This document shows positions 36,215-44,763 of a stretch of 64,000 bases of DNA, piece by piece (position 1 is the stretch's first letter; each line of letters starts with the position of its first letter). The DNA comes from Paenibacillus sp. FSL R7-0337 (GTDB lineage: Bacteria; Bacillota; Bacilli; Paenibacillales; Paenibacillaceae), in contig NZ_CP150218.1 of NCBI RefSeq assembly GCF_037969875.1, positions 1,364,001 through 1,428,000 of the forward strand, read 5' to 3'. The translations under genes and the position numbers were made by a program. The notes under the pieces are model-generated. The model was not told where the DNA came from. It was given only the letters and a program-made list of their open reading frames with translations, and ran no database searches.

Positions 36215-37546
36215 CTAAGAACGCACAACGCCCTTCTGCCGCGCTTCCCGCAGCCATTTCGGGTACTCGTTGAACAGCCGGTCATACAGGTCCTCATCGC
36301 TCACCTCGTCCAGATCATCCAGCGCGAAGAAGTCGGCATTATCCACATAACGGCCCTGCAGATCATCAAGCTCACGGAGTACGCCATAATCCGCATTGCC
36401 CAGCCCTACAAACTGCCAGAAGATATTATGCTTCGAGCTCTGGATCAGCAGCTTCGATATTTTGGGCGTCTCATAGATGCCCCCGTCGCTGAAGAACACC
36501 ACATAGACCGGCAGGTCGCCCGGCTCCTCCTTCGTATATTTCTTGATCAGATCCGCCATAACCACCGGCTCGTTGTTCCCGATGCCCAGTCCCCCGAACA
36601 TCTTCGGTCCCGGATAGGTCCGCTTCACATAATCCTCATAGCCGTGTTCATTTACGCTCGGCATTCTCTTACTCTTGGTGGCGAAGAACCAGACATCCAG
36701 CATCCCGTCATCATCCATCTTAGCCGCCACAGCCAGCACCCGTTCAAAAGCCCGCTGCACGACTCCCTTCGCATATAATTGCGCCATAGAGCCAGATGCA
36801 TCGAACACCACGGCCACCCTTGCCTTCTCCTGGTCGAGATTCTTCTTGCGCAGTGAAATTCCAACCTGCTGCTTCAGAAGATCAATCTTCGTCAAATTCA
36901 GTGCTGGCCGGGGAGCCTCCTCCTGGACTGCATCCTTAGGGGGTCCGCTGTATGTAGCCGCTGCTTCGGTATGGCCTGATACCGGCCCAGCCTCTGCTCC
37001 GCTGCCGTTATCCGGCGCCTCGTCTTCTACCTCAACCCCGTGCGCTTCCGCCAGCGGCTTCAGTCCGCCATGGAAGCCCCGTCCGACCGCGCGCAGCTTG
37101 AAGCCCCCGCCGTGGCGGTACAGCTCTGCCAGCACGAGCGAGGTCTCGGCATTGCCTTCCACAATCTCATACACCAGCTCCGTGTCCTTCCCTGCCGCGC
37201 TGATCCTGCAACCTCTGACATCGGCGAAGGTTCCGGGGCCGTCCAGCGTAGCCGCGAAGACACATTTATCGATGCCCGAGGCGCTAAGCGCACTTAGATC
37301 AATTGCGAACTCCCCGCTGTATTTATCAATAGAATTGAATACGACCGTGTGCTTGGGGTCAGCCGGCTGATTATAAAAGATAAAGAAATCATCGGACGGT
37401 ACCTTCCCGTTCTCGCCCACCATGAAGCAGCTGATATCCAGAATAGCCGGAGAACTGCTGCAGGATATCTTCACGGTTGCCTGGGTGGAAGCCTCGTCCA
37501 GCTTCGCATTGGAGCCGCTTACCAGCTTGATTATATTAGGATTCAT
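36215..37546 (-). CDS. TerD domain - von Willebrand A protein (TerF-like)
   Basis: A 443-residue cytosolic protein. Residues 1-160 are a TerD calcium-binding beta-sandwich (LDISCFMVGENGKVPSDDFFIFYNQ, ETSLVLAELYRHGGGFKLRAVG). Residues about 170-215 are a Pro/Ala/Glu linker. Residues 240-440 are a VWA domain with MIDAS Asp249-Ser251-Ser253 (DASGSM) and a second metal-site segment FFSDGG. This fusion is the TerF type of tellurite/chemical-stress ter clusters. No terA-E, terC or biosynthetic ter gene is present within the window, so it stands alone. Function: probably a stress-associated scaffold; inferred. Confidence 0.9.
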   Translation of the reverse strand: MNPNIIKLVSGSNAKLDEASTQATVKISCSSSPAILDISCFMVGENGKVPSDDFFIFYNQPADPKHTVVFNSIDKYSGEFAIDLSALSASGIDKCVFAATLDGPGTFADVRGCRISAAGKDTELVYEIVEGNAETSLVLAELYRHGGGFKLRAVGRGFHGGLKPLAEAHGVEVEDEAPDNGSGAEAGPVSGHTEAAATYSGPPKDAVQEEAPRPALNLTKIDLLKQQVGISLRKKNLDQEKARVAVVFDASGSMAQLYAKGVVQRAFERVLAVAAKMDDDGMLDVWFFATKSKRMPSVNEHGYEDYVKRTYPGPKMFGGLGIGNNEPVVMADLIKKYTKEEPGDLPVYVVFFSDGGIYETPKISKLLIQSSKHNIFWQFVGLGNADYGVLRELDDLQGRYVDNADFFALDDLDEVSDEDLYDRLFNEYPKWLREARQKGVVRS

Positions 37547-37604
37547 GAATGCACTCTCCTACTCTCTCATATGTAATTCCAGGATGTACCAGATCGCGTT
37601 CTGC

Positions 37605-37647
37605 AAAAAGGAGCAGACCATTCCCTGCTAAGGATATGTCTGCTCCT
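37605..37647 (-). terminator. terminator of the L25 gene
   Basis: AGGAGCAGAC / GTCTGCTCCT, 10 bp stem, followed by TTTTTG on the minus strand. Confidence 0.85.
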
Positions 37648-37745
37648 GGTTGATCAAAGACTATGACTCTCCATACAGCCGTTATCTCAGGCTATCTGCG
37701 GAGTGCTCTGCTTATAGCGATTCGATGGCTGCAGCCAGAAAAGTC

Positions 37746-38357
37746 TTATTCTTCAGACTTCTCAGCTTCGGCTGCTCCCTCGGCTGGAGCGGCAGCAGCT
37801 TCATCAGCCGGCTCTTCCATCACGAGCGGAGGCGAGATCCGTACAATCAACGTATCTTCAGGGGTAAGAATCTCCCAGCCTTCATGCTTCGGCAGATCGG
37901 ATACCAGCAATTGATCACCGATCTCCAGGCTGCTAATATCTACATCAAAGGAAGCTTCCAGCTTGTCCGGCAGGGTACGGATGTCCAGCTCATACAGCTC
38001 GATCTGCTGCACGCCGCCGCTCTTGACGCCGGCAGGGTCACCGGTGAAGTTGAAGGCTACCTTGGTATCCAGCTCCGCCTTCATATCAATCTGCTGCAAA
38101 TCTACATGAAGCAGTGTACGGGATAACGGCTGGCGCTGCACTTCCTGAATAACTGCATTCTTCGAGCCGGAGCCCGGGAATTCGACCTTCAGGATGGCAC
38201 GCGGGTTTTTGCCGAGAATATCATTAAGTGTTTTGGCATCTGCTGAGAAGGACTGGGTATCTGAACCTGCACCGTATACTACAACCGGTACAAAACCTTT
38301 ACTGCGCTGGGAAGAATTCGATCCGGATCTTTCAGTCAAGCGTACTGTGGTATTCAT
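37746..38357 (-). CDS. rplY: 50S ribosomal protein L25 / general stress protein Ctc
   Basis: A 203-residue 5S rRNA-binding protein of the long (CTC) form: N-terminal L25 domain (VRLTERSGSNSSQRSKGFVPVVVYG, about 1-90) and C-terminal TL5-type domain (LLHVDLQQIDMKAEL, LLVSDLPKHEGWEIL, about 95-180), then an Ala/Glu-rich tail. It works in the large ribosomal subunit. The start is the internal ATG MNTTVRLTER with AGGAGGA 7 bases upstream; the longer frame to 38477 runs into the leader. Confidence 0.95.
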   Translation of the reverse strand: MNTTVRLTERSGSNSSQRSKGFVPVVVYGAGSDTQSFSADAKTLNDILGKNPRAILKVEFPGSGSKNAVIQEVQRQPLSRTLLHVDLQQIDMKAELDTKVAFNFTGDPAGVKSGGVQQIELYELDIRTLPDKLEASFDVDISSLEIGDQLLVSDLPKHEGWEILTPEDTLIVRISPPLVMEEPADEAAAAPAEGAAEAEKSEE

Positions 38358-38715
38358 GATATTTCCTCCTAATAGTTTTTTGAGCGCTACGCCCTTCGTT
38401 CGTAAAGCCGGGCAAATCGCCCGGGGGCGGCGTACGCCAAGTAGTGTCAGCATAGCTGCAATAAAAAACAAGACCAATTAGCCCTTATGTCTAATCAGTC
38501 TCTTATTAACCATATTTGCCTGCTATGGAATCAGTATAGCACCGGGAAATAAACAAGTCAAAATAGGGTATTTTTCAAATCCAATCCATATTTAAAAATG
38601 ATTATGCTAAATATCAGACTAAAAATGGCCTCCGGTGCCGCTCTTCTCCTTTCTCGCTTTTTGCAGCACAGGGTAGTAAAATAAAAGCACTATATCCTGA
38701 ATGGAGTGAAGATAC
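38358..38715. other. gene-free stretch between rplY and a GNAT gene
   Basis: 358 bp without a supportable gene. The rplY leader (minus strand) holds an 17 bp hairpin CCGGGCGATTTGCCCGG at 38408-38424 and GC-rich palindromic sequence (GGCGTACGCC). The rest is A/T-rich promoter sequence for both divergent genes; no clear regulator site. Confidence 0.6.
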
Positions 38716-38991
38716 ATGGAACTGATTGCTAAGGGAGAAGGACGTTTCTATATCGCTGGTGATGGAAAAGACCTGGCCGAGATTACATACAGAACCGAAG
38801 AGAACACAGGGAATTTGGTGATTGATCATACCTTTGTCTCCGAAGATCTGCGCGGCCAGGGTGCGGGAGAGAAGCTTGTTCGGGCGGTTGTAGACCTGGC
38901 CCGTGAGCAGAATGTCAAGATTGTACCGGTGTGCCCGTATGCGGCCCATCAATTCGAGAAGCACACGGAATACAAGGATGTGCTCAAATAG
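38716..38991 (+). CDS. YjdJ-type small GNAT acetyltransferase
   Basis: A 91-residue minimal GNAT protein: ITYRTEENTGNLVIDHTFVSEDLRGQGAGEKLV contains the acetyl-CoA loop (RGQGAG), and the end CPYAAHQFEKHTEYKDVL is the signature of the YjdJ/NATD1 type. The substrate is unknown. It is followed 12 bp later by a second GNAT gene, with which it is probably cotranscribed. Confidence 0.9.
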   Translation: MELIAKGEGRFYIAGDGKDLAEITYRTEENTGNLVIDHTFVSEDLRGQGAGEKLVRAVVDLAREQNVKIVPVCPYAAHQFEKHTEYKDVLK

Positions 38992-39003
38992 GAGGAAGAT
39001 CGT

Positions 39004-39861
39004 TTGACGAATACAGATACACTGACACAGATTGAAGAGCTGCAGCGGCGCTGCGAGCAATATGAGGGCATTGCCTTGAAGCTGAACTGGGACATGCTTC
39101 GGCATCCCGGAGAAGCAGGCGGTGCGCAATACCTGGTGACCTATGACAATGATGTGCTGACCGGATTCATCGGCCTGTACGGGATCAGCGGTGATATGGA
39201 GGTTTGCGGTATGGTCCGGCCGGGCTACCGCCGCCGGGGGATCTTCAGCTCCCTCTGGAAGCAGGCAGAGACCATCATCCGGCAGGACAAAGTGAAGACA
39301 CTGCTGCTGAACACCCCTGCGGCTTCGGCTTCAGGCAATGCCTATCTGAAGACCTTGCCGGTTGCCCTCAGCCATTCGGAGTTTCAGATGAAATGGGAGG
39401 GTAAGGGCAGCAAAGTCAGAGCCTCAGAGGTCAGTTCAGCCTCCGGCAATGTGCTGCTCCGGCCTGCTCGCCCTGAGGAGACGCCTCTGCTCATCGCCTT
39501 CGACTGCGACGGATTCCAGATGACCGAAGAGGACGCCGCTGAAATGTATGAGCTAAATGAACAGGAAGGCTCACAGGAGCACATTATCATTGAGCTAAGC
39601 GGCCAGCCCGCCGGGAAAATGCGCCTGTGGTCCGAGGACAACGAGACCTGGATCTACGGATTTGTGGTGGACAAAAAGCTGCGCGGTCTCGGCATCGGCC
39701 GGAGTGCCCTCCAGCAGACCATCGAGCGGGAGCAGCGGAATTATAACGGAGTGAATCTGGAGGTTGCGCTGGATAACCCGAATGCGCTGAAGCTCTATGA
39801 GAGCTGCGGATTCGTCGTGCTTAACCAGCAGGATTATTACACCTTTCCATTGAACAGCTAG
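39004..39861 (+). CDS. two-domain GNAT N-acetyltransferase
   Basis: A 285-residue protein of two GNAT folds. The N-terminal one (about 40-130) has GMVRPGYRRRGIFSSLWKQA; the C-terminal one (about 155-285) has YGFVVDKKLRGLGIGRSALQQTI and LEVALDNPNALKLYESCGF. Double-GNAT proteins often have one active and one structural half; here both loops look intact. The start is a TTG behind TAGGAGGA. Terminators follow at 39889 and 39963. Confidence 0.9.
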   Translation: MTNTDTLTQIEELQRRCEQYEGIALKLNWDMLRHPGEAGGAQYLVTYDNDVLTGFIGLYGISGDMEVCGMVRPGYRRRGIFSSLWKQAETIIRQDKVKTLLLNTPAASASGNAYLKTLPVALSHSEFQMKWEGKGSKVRASEVSSASGNVLLRPARPEETPLLIAFDCDGFQMTEEDAAEMYELNEQEGSQEHIIIELSGQPAGKMRLWSEDNETWIYGFVVDKKLRGLGIGRSALQQTIEREQRNYNGVNLEVALDNPNALKLYESCGFVVLNQQDYYTFPLNS

Positions 39862-39888
39862 CTTGGCAAGGAGTTTCAATAAGCATAA

Positions 39889-39941
39889 AGCATACATTGG
39901 ATTCGTGCGCCTGCGTATGAGCACAATGTATGCTGTTTTTC
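39889..39941 (+). terminator. terminator after the two-domain GNAT gene
   Basis: AGCATACATTG / CAATGTATGCT stem followed by GTTTTT. Confidence 0.85.
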
Positions 39942-39962
39942 GCATACAATTCCTAAACAAGC

Positions 39963-40009
39963 AAAAAGCATCCCCTCACGGTCAAATGACCCGGAAGGAG
40001 ATGCTTTTT
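39963..40009. terminator. bidirectional terminator
   Basis: AAAAAGCATC / GATGCTTTTT around a 27-base loop. It ends the leftward flavodoxin operon and backs up the rightward terminator at 39889. Confidence 0.75.
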
Positions 40010-40036
40010 GTGTCGTCTTCATTTCAGCGTCTGCTT

Positions 40037-40816
40037 CTACATCAGTCCATAGCCCCGCACCTGGGCTTCATCCCGTTCACTGCGGCGGTTGCTGCATTTC
40101 ACGCTGCCTGCTGCCTGCTCTTCCCGCTCCAGGAAGACAGACAGCAAGCGCACATAATCCAGCGATTCCTGCAGGGGCATGTCTGCCCCGTCATACAGCT
40201 GCCTGCGGCCATCCAGCAGCGAGTAGATGGCGATCGTCTCCGCCGGCTTCCCGTAAGCCTTATGGCAGAATACATTCGCCATATGCAGAAATCCGGTAAT
40301 CACCTGCTGGTCAGCGTGTACCATGAATTTCTGGATATTCAGACTGCGTCCCGTAAGCTCCGAATTCCAGGCCAGCTGAAAAATCACCGCCAGCTCAATC
40401 TCAAGCTCCCGGACAGGAACATGCCACTGCTCGAAACGCATCACCGGAATCTCCCGGGCGAAACTGCCCGTGACAATCCGCATCAACTCATCGGCCACTG
40501 CCTGCTTGACATCCCAGTAATGCATTAGGGAAGGAAAAGCGTTGCCCTTCGGCGGCCAGCGGCGCTCCAGCAGAAACTGGACCGGCGTCTCCCGGCGCAC
40601 CTCGGGCCGGAGACTGTAGAAGTCATTAAGCGTATGTCCGACTGCATATTGAACCTGCTGTCTCCAGCGAGGAAGGCCGGTAGCAGGAGCTCCGCTGCCG
40701 GCCACCTCGGCCCCGCCCAGCATGATGTGCTCCATGCGGTAATCATTCAGGCGTCTATACCGGCCAGCTTCAGTATCCGGCTTCGTTCCTGTGAAGTCTC
40801 CTGCCGCCGCGCCCAT
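40037..40816 (-). CDS. protein of unknown function in the flavodoxin operon
   Basis: A 259-residue soluble protein that I do not recognise. It has no signal peptide or membrane segment. Visible features are a Gly/Ala N terminus, a largely helical body with ALSSxxHYWDVKQAV-like aromatic stretches (SLMHYWDVKQAVADELMR), EIELAVIFQLAWNSELTG, MVHADQQVITGFLHMANVFC, and DGRRQLYDGADMPL near the C terminus, then a charged tail. The chosen ATG lies 2 bp after the flavodoxin stop, suggesting translational coupling and therefore the same Fur control. A longer frame to 40870 would overlap flavodoxin by 52 bp. Confidence 0.75.
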   Translation of the reverse strand: MGAAAGDFTGTKPDTEAGRYRRLNDYRMEHIMLGGAEVAGSGAPATGLPRWRQQVQYAVGHTLNDFYSLRPEVRRETPVQFLLERRWPPKGNAFPSLMHYWDVKQAVADELMRIVTGSFAREIPVMRFEQWHVPVRELEIELAVIFQLAWNSELTGRSLNIQKFMVHADQQVITGFLHMANVFCHKAYGKPAETIAIYSLLDGRRQLYDGADMPLQESLDYVRLLSVFLEREEQAAGSVKCSNRRSERDEAQVRGYGLM

Positions 40817-40818
40817 CC

Positions 40819-41271
40819 TTAAGAGACCGCCGCGCAGGTCTCGATGAACTGGCGCCCGTAGGTGCGGCAAGCCTCTTTCTCCGCTGCATTCGGACCGTAT
40901 TCAATCTTCAGGCTGGGCTGCACAATCTCGGCTCCGCGCTCCTTCAGCTTCTCTTCAATCTGATCCACCGCTCCGCAGTAGATCTCGTACCCGGTATCTC
41001 CGCTTCCGAAGGCCGCCGCCTTACAGGCGCTAAGATCAAGCCCATCCAGCTCTTCATAGAAATCCAGGAATTCATCCGGCAGCTCGCCGTCTCCCCATGT
41101 GTATGCTCCCAGCAGTACAGCCTCATAAGCTTTTATCTCATCCGCATTACAGTCGGTGACCGATTTCAGTACCGCCTCTCCGCCTGCCGCGCGTATTCCT
41201 TCCACGATCAGTTCAGCGATTTCCTCCGTATTTCCAGTTAAGCTGGCATATGCCACTAGCACTTTAGCCAT
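40819..41271 (-). CDS. flavodoxin
   Basis: A 150-residue FMN electron carrier. The phosphate loop is SLTGNTEEIA (about 9-18), the isoalloxazine loops are LGAYTWGDGELPDEF (about 55-70) and FGSGDTGYEIYCGAVD (about 88-103). Length is that of short-chain flavodoxins. The start is the internal ATG MAKVLVAYASLTG with GGGAGGA 9 bases upstream. A Fur box inside its promoter predicts induction in iron starvation, when flavodoxin replaces ferredoxin. Confidence 0.95.
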   Translation of the reverse strand: MAKVLVAYASLTGNTEEIAELIVEGIRAAGGEAVLKSVTDCNADEIKAYEAVLLGAYTWGDGELPDEFLDFYEELDGLDLSACKAAAFGSGDTGYEIYCGAVDQIEEKLKERGAEIVQPSLKIEYGPNAAEKEACRTYGRQFIETCAAVS

Positions 41272-41365
41272 GACTTTAATCCTCCCAAGGTACAAATGAA
41301 ATTATTCTCTATATCCGGTCTCCTAAGCCAACCTCGTCTTGCTTACTTCACGCTGTGCTAATCTC

Positions 41366-41395
41366 ATTTTATTTGATAATGATTATCATTGTCAA
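41366..41395 (-). promoter_or_regulatory. flavodoxin promoter
   Basis: Minus strand TTGACA (41390-41395), 18 bp spacer, TAAAAT (41366-41371), about 95 bp before the start codon. The spacer is almost entirely the Fur box. Confidence 0.75.
41375..41393. promoter_or_regulatory. Fur box
   Basis: GATAATGATTATCATTGTC differs from the 19 bp Fur consensus GATAATGATWATCATTATC at one position. It sits between the -35 and -10 boxes of the flavodoxin promoter, where bound Fur would block RNA polymerase. Confidence 0.88.
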
Positions 41396-41450
41396 CAATT
41401 AAAAAGCGCTTCTGCTCTTATCCTGGTCATCCTTCCCGCACAACACAAAC

Positions 41451-41491
41451 AGCGCCAGCTCAGGACATAACTGCTGCCCGGAGCTGACGCT
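41451..41491 (-). terminator. stem-loop downstream of the VOC gene
   Basis: AGCGCCAGCTC pairs with GAGCTGACGCT (one mismatch) around 19 bases; on the minus strand it is followed by GTTTGTGTTGTG. Confidence 0.6.
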
Positions 41492-41528
41492 GCTCATTAT
41501 TGCTATTGTCATATGAAGTGTGGAACGA

Positions 41529-41894
41529 TTAATACCCGCCTTCCAGCAAGGTAATTGCGTTGCCGTCGGGATCACGGAAATTCATCTCTTTACCGCCGTA
41601 CTCCATGGTTGCCGGAGGCTGGCAATCCAGTCCTTTCGCCTTCAGCTGCTCGTACGTTTCATCCAGACTCCCGCAGGAGAATACCAAATTAACGGTTCCG
41701 GTAGTAAGGTTCTCCCACTTGTCAGCGTTCCATATAATGATGCCGGGCTGGCTGGCGTCTATCGCAATTTTGGCCCCGCCAGCTTCTCCATAGCCCTCGA
41801 ATGGAACAGGAATGCCGAGTACCTCCGAGTAGAATGCTACCAGAGCTGCGGGGTCTTTACTGTACAGATTGATGCCGTCAAATGTTGTGATCAT
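41529..41894 (-). CDS. VOC-family glyoxalase/bleomycin-resistance-like protein
   Basis: A 121-residue single VOC unit: FDGINLYSKDPAALVAFYSEVLG at the start, GIIIWNADKWENLT, NLVFSCGSLDETYEQLKAKG and the closing NFRDPDGNAITLLEGG. His/Glu ligand spacing is only partly kept, so an active metal site is not certain. Its neighbour 105 bp upstream is an AraC-type regulator transcribed in the same direction, which may control it. AAGGATAT precedes the ATG. Confidence 0.88.
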   Translation of the reverse strand: MITTFDGINLYSKDPAALVAFYSEVLGIPVPFEGYGEAGGAKIAIDASQPGIIIWNADKWENLTTGTVNLVFSCGSLDETYEQLKAKGLDCQPPATMEYGGKEMNFRDPDGNAITLLEGGY

Positions 41895-41999
41895 AATGAT
41901 ATCCTTCCCTTCATTGCTTGTGATGTGATCGGGCTGGTGTCAGCCGTTCTATGCTCATTGTACTTCTGCCTGCATGGCTTGTATTGCAAAAAAACGACA

Positions 42000-42818
42000 T
42001 CAGCTCCGGGCATGGCTCAGCGCATCCAGCGGGGTCTTGCCTGCGAATTTCTTGAAGTTGTTGATCAAATGCGACTGATGGCTGTACCCGTAGGTGAACA
42101 CTAGATCCTGCATTACACCTTGGGTCTGCTCAGAACGGTACAGATCCAGCCAGACATTCTGGAAGCGGATCAGATCGGCCACTTTTTTGGGCGGAAGACC
42201 GATATGCTGCCGGAACAGCCGTTCAAGCTGGCGGCTGCTTAAGCCCGAGCTGCTCTCCAGTGCCCCTGCCGTCATGATCCCGCGTGAAGTAAGCAGCCTA
42301 TGAACCGCGTTCATCATCCCGTCACTGCTCCGATTTCCCCGTTCCAGTCTACGCAGAAGGAAGACTTCAGCAGCAGCAATGCGCTCAGTCATTGTACGGA
42401 TATGCTGGAGCCTGTCTCCCAGTTCCTTACGGAAGGTCCGGAAATAATGCTCTACCGGAACATGCACATTCAGTACCTCTGTCAGCGGCTCGTCTGCGAA
42501 GAGATGAACAGCCCAGAAATGAAACCGGATAGCGAAACGCTGCGCCGACATAGGCTGTGCTGCTTGTCCTGTCTCGAACGGACTGTCATTAATCCCGCAA
42601 AAAATACCGCCCGACTCCCCTGTCCGCTCATCCCATTCCCATATAATATCCATGCAACTGTCAGGTATAACGGTCTCCGTCCGCTGCGGCGTCGGGGGCT
42701 GTGCTCCTGATCCCCAGAAGCAGCGGATATACGGCTGAAGCAGCCTGCCCGGCAGATACTCGCCGCCCCCGGCCGGATTGGCTGTAATCGGATGATACAG
42801 CGCCGAAAGATTATACAA
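42000..42818 (-). CDS. AraC-family transcriptional regulator
   Basis: A 272-residue regulator. Residues 1-130 match the DUF6597-type N-terminal domain (LLQPYIRCFWGSG, ETVIPDSCMDIIWEWD). The C-terminal AraC DNA-binding domain is about 175-272 (GALESSSGLSSRQLERLFRQHIGLPPKK, VFTYGYSHQSHLINNFKKFAG). A TTG start follows AAGGAGG. It precedes the VOC gene, with which it may form an operon; the effector is unknown. Confidence 0.9.
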   Translation of the reverse strand: MYNLSALYHPITANPAGGGEYLPGRLLQPYIRCFWGSGAQPPTPQRTETVIPDSCMDIIWEWDERTGESGGIFCGINDSPFETGQAAQPMSAQRFAIRFHFWAVHLFADEPLTEVLNVHVPVEHYFRTFRKELGDRLQHIRTMTERIAAAEVFLLRRLERGNRSSDGMMNAVHRLLTSRGIMTAGALESSSGLSSRQLERLFRQHIGLPPKKVADLIRFQNVWLDLYRSEQTQGVMQDLVFTYGYSHQSHLINNFKKFAGKTPLDALSHARS

Positions 42819-43098
42819 CTGAGTGCAGCCTCCTTCCCTTGCTGTAACCTTGTATTCAGATCATACACAATCCCTGTACGAAGCGCCAGAACGCCAGCTT
42901 TTCGATGGAATAAGCGCTCTGCTTATCGAATGATTATCTTGTAAACGGATCTGTCCTGCATTTCCTGGTAATATTATACGCCTGCTGCTTGTTGGCTACA
43001 CTGGGAATAGTCGCAGCTTTGCAACCATTTTGTTTGTAGCTGCGGGCTTAAATGTTGTACAATAAAGGCTAAATGACTTTTTGAAGGATGGATTAATA

Positions 43099-43962
43099 AT
43101 GTATATAGCCAGTGATTGGAAAGACTATGAAGTGATCGATACCGGGGGCGGGGAGAAGCTCGAACGCTGGGGCGATATTATCCTGCGCCGGCCGGACCCG
43201 CAGATCATCTGGCCGCTGGCCAGCGAGAGCGCCAAATGGCGGGATGTGCACGGACATTATCACCGCAGCTCCGCCGGAGGCGGACAGTGGGAGATGAAGA
43301 AGACGATACCGGAGGACTGGAAAATCAGCTACGGCAAGCTGAAGTTCAACCTCCGCCCGACGAACTTCAAGCACACCGGGCTGTTCCCGGAGCAGGCGGC
43401 CAACTGGCGCTGGATGATGGACAAGATCGCAGCGGCTAACCGCCCGATCTCCGTCCTCAACCTGTTCGCATATACCGGCGGAGCCACTGTTGCGGCAGCA
43501 AGTGCCGGAGCCTCCGTCGTGCATGTTGATGCGGCCAAAGGAATGGTGCAATGGGCCAAGGAGAATGTAGCCCTGTCCGGTCTTGCTGACAAGCCGCTCC
43601 GCTTCATTACCGATGATGTATTCAAATTCGTCCAGCGCGAACAGCGCCGCGGCAGCAAATACGATGCTATTATTATGGACCCTCCGTCCTACGGAAGAGG
43701 GCCGGGCGGAGAAATGTGGAAGCTCGAATCCAGTCTCTATCCCTTCCTGGAGAGCTGCATGGAGATAATGAGCGACCGTCCGTTATTCATGCTGATTAAC
43801 TCCTACACGACCGGTATCTCGCCAACCGTACTGCGCAACATGCTGTCGATGACCATGGGTAAGCGCTATGGCGGCAAGCTGAATTCCGGTGAGATCGGCT
43901 TGCCGATTACAGCCTCCGGTATGAATCTGCCTTGCGGAATTCTGGGCCGCTGGGAGGCGTAA
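43099..43962 (+). CDS. class I SAM-dependent RNA methyltransferase (RlmI/RlmK-like)
   Basis: A 287-residue methyltransferase. The Rossmann SAM site is VLNLFAYTGGATVAAASAGA (motif I) with VVHVDAAKG (motif II), and the catalytic loop is IIMDPPSYGRGPGGE (motif IV DPPSYG). These fit the 23S rRNA m5C/m7G methyltransferase group, but it lacks the N-terminal PUA domain, so it belongs to the short stand-alone forms. The ATG at 43099 is used because GAAGGATGG lies upstream; a frame-extending ATG at 43081 overlaps that site. Three bp separate it from the pseudouridine synthase gene. Confidence 0.88.
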   Translation: MYIASDWKDYEVIDTGGGEKLERWGDIILRRPDPQIIWPLASESAKWRDVHGHYHRSSAGGGQWEMKKTIPEDWKISYGKLKFNLRPTNFKHTGLFPEQAANWRWMMDKIAAANRPISVLNLFAYTGGATVAAASAGASVVHVDAAKGMVQWAKENVALSGLADKPLRFITDDVFKFVQREQRRGSKYDAIIMDPPSYGRGPGGEMWKLESSLYPFLESCMEIMSDRPLFMLINSYTTGISPTVLRNMLSMTMGKRYGGKLNSGEIGLPITASGMNLPCGILGRWEA

Positions 43963-43965
43963 GCC

Positions 43966-44712
43966 ATGACCGGAACGAATAACGGTACAGCAGGAGAGTC
44001 CGGCAGCAGCCCCTCCCGGTTCGAGATTCTCTATGAGGACAACCATCTGCTAGGCATTGTTAAGCCGGTCAACATTCCCGTTCAGGAGGATGCTACAGGC
44101 GACCCGGATCTCCTGACCCTGCTGAAGGAAGATGTGAAGGAACGCTACGCGAAGCCGGGCAACGTCTTCATGGGACTGGTTCACCGGCTTGACCGGCCTG
44201 TAGGCGGGGCGATGATCTTCGCCAAGACCTCGAAGGCAGCCTCCCGGCTATCTGCGAGTGTCCGCACCCATGCCTTCCAGAAGGTGTATCTGACAGTGGT
44301 GCATGGTCAGCTTCCGGGCGCAGAGGGCCGGCTGGAGCATACGCTGCTGAAGGACCCTAAGAGCAATACCGTCCAGGCTGTCCGGGAGGGGACGCCGGGC
44401 GGCAAGCAAGCCATCCTTGATTATACCGTGATCGGTACCGCAGAAGGCTATTCTCTGGTGAGGATTGACCTGCTGACCGGCCGCTCCCACCAGATCCGCG
44501 TTCAGCTCAGCAACATTGGCTGTCCGCTCTATGGAGATCAGAAGTACGGCGCGGCCGTGAACAGACCGGGACAGCAGATTGCCTTATGGTCCGCTCTCAC
44601 ACGGTTCCCGCATCCGGTGACCAAAGAGGAAGTGGAGCTGCTCTCCCTGCCTCCCCGGTCCTATCCCTGGAATCTATGGACTCCGCAAATTCAAAAGCAG
44701 GCTATCCTTTAA
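43966..44712 (+). CDS. RluA-family pseudouridine synthase
   Basis: A 248-residue RNA pseudouridine synthase. The catalytic motif is GLVHRLDRPVGGAMIFAKTS (Asp of HRLD), preceded by LYEDNHLLGIVKPVNIPVQ and followed by RIDLLTGRSHQIRVQLS and GCPLYGDQKYG. No S4 RNA-binding domain is present. The target uridine in rRNA or tRNA cannot be named. GGGAGGCG precedes the ATG. It is cotranscribed with the methyltransferase, forming an RNA-modification pair. Confidence 0.94.
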   Translation: MTGTNNGTAGESGSSPSRFEILYEDNHLLGIVKPVNIPVQEDATGDPDLLTLLKEDVKERYAKPGNVFMGLVHRLDRPVGGAMIFAKTSKAASRLSASVRTHAFQKVYLTVVHGQLPGAEGRLEHTLLKDPKSNTVQAVREGTPGGKQAILDYTVIGTAEGYSLVRIDLLTGRSHQIRVQLSNIGCPLYGDQKYGAAVNRPGQQIALWSALTRFPHPVTKEEVELLSLPPRSYPWNLWTPQIQKQAIL

Positions 44713-44730
44713 CGGACAGCCTGCTTTTTT
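44693..44730 (+). terminator. terminator overlapping the end of the pseudouridine synthase gene
   Basis: AAAAGCAGGCT / AGCCTGCTTTTTT; the left arm lies within the last codons. Confidence 0.88.
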
Positions 44731-44763
44731 ACATTAATAAATGAATAGGTTCTCAGTTGGTGC

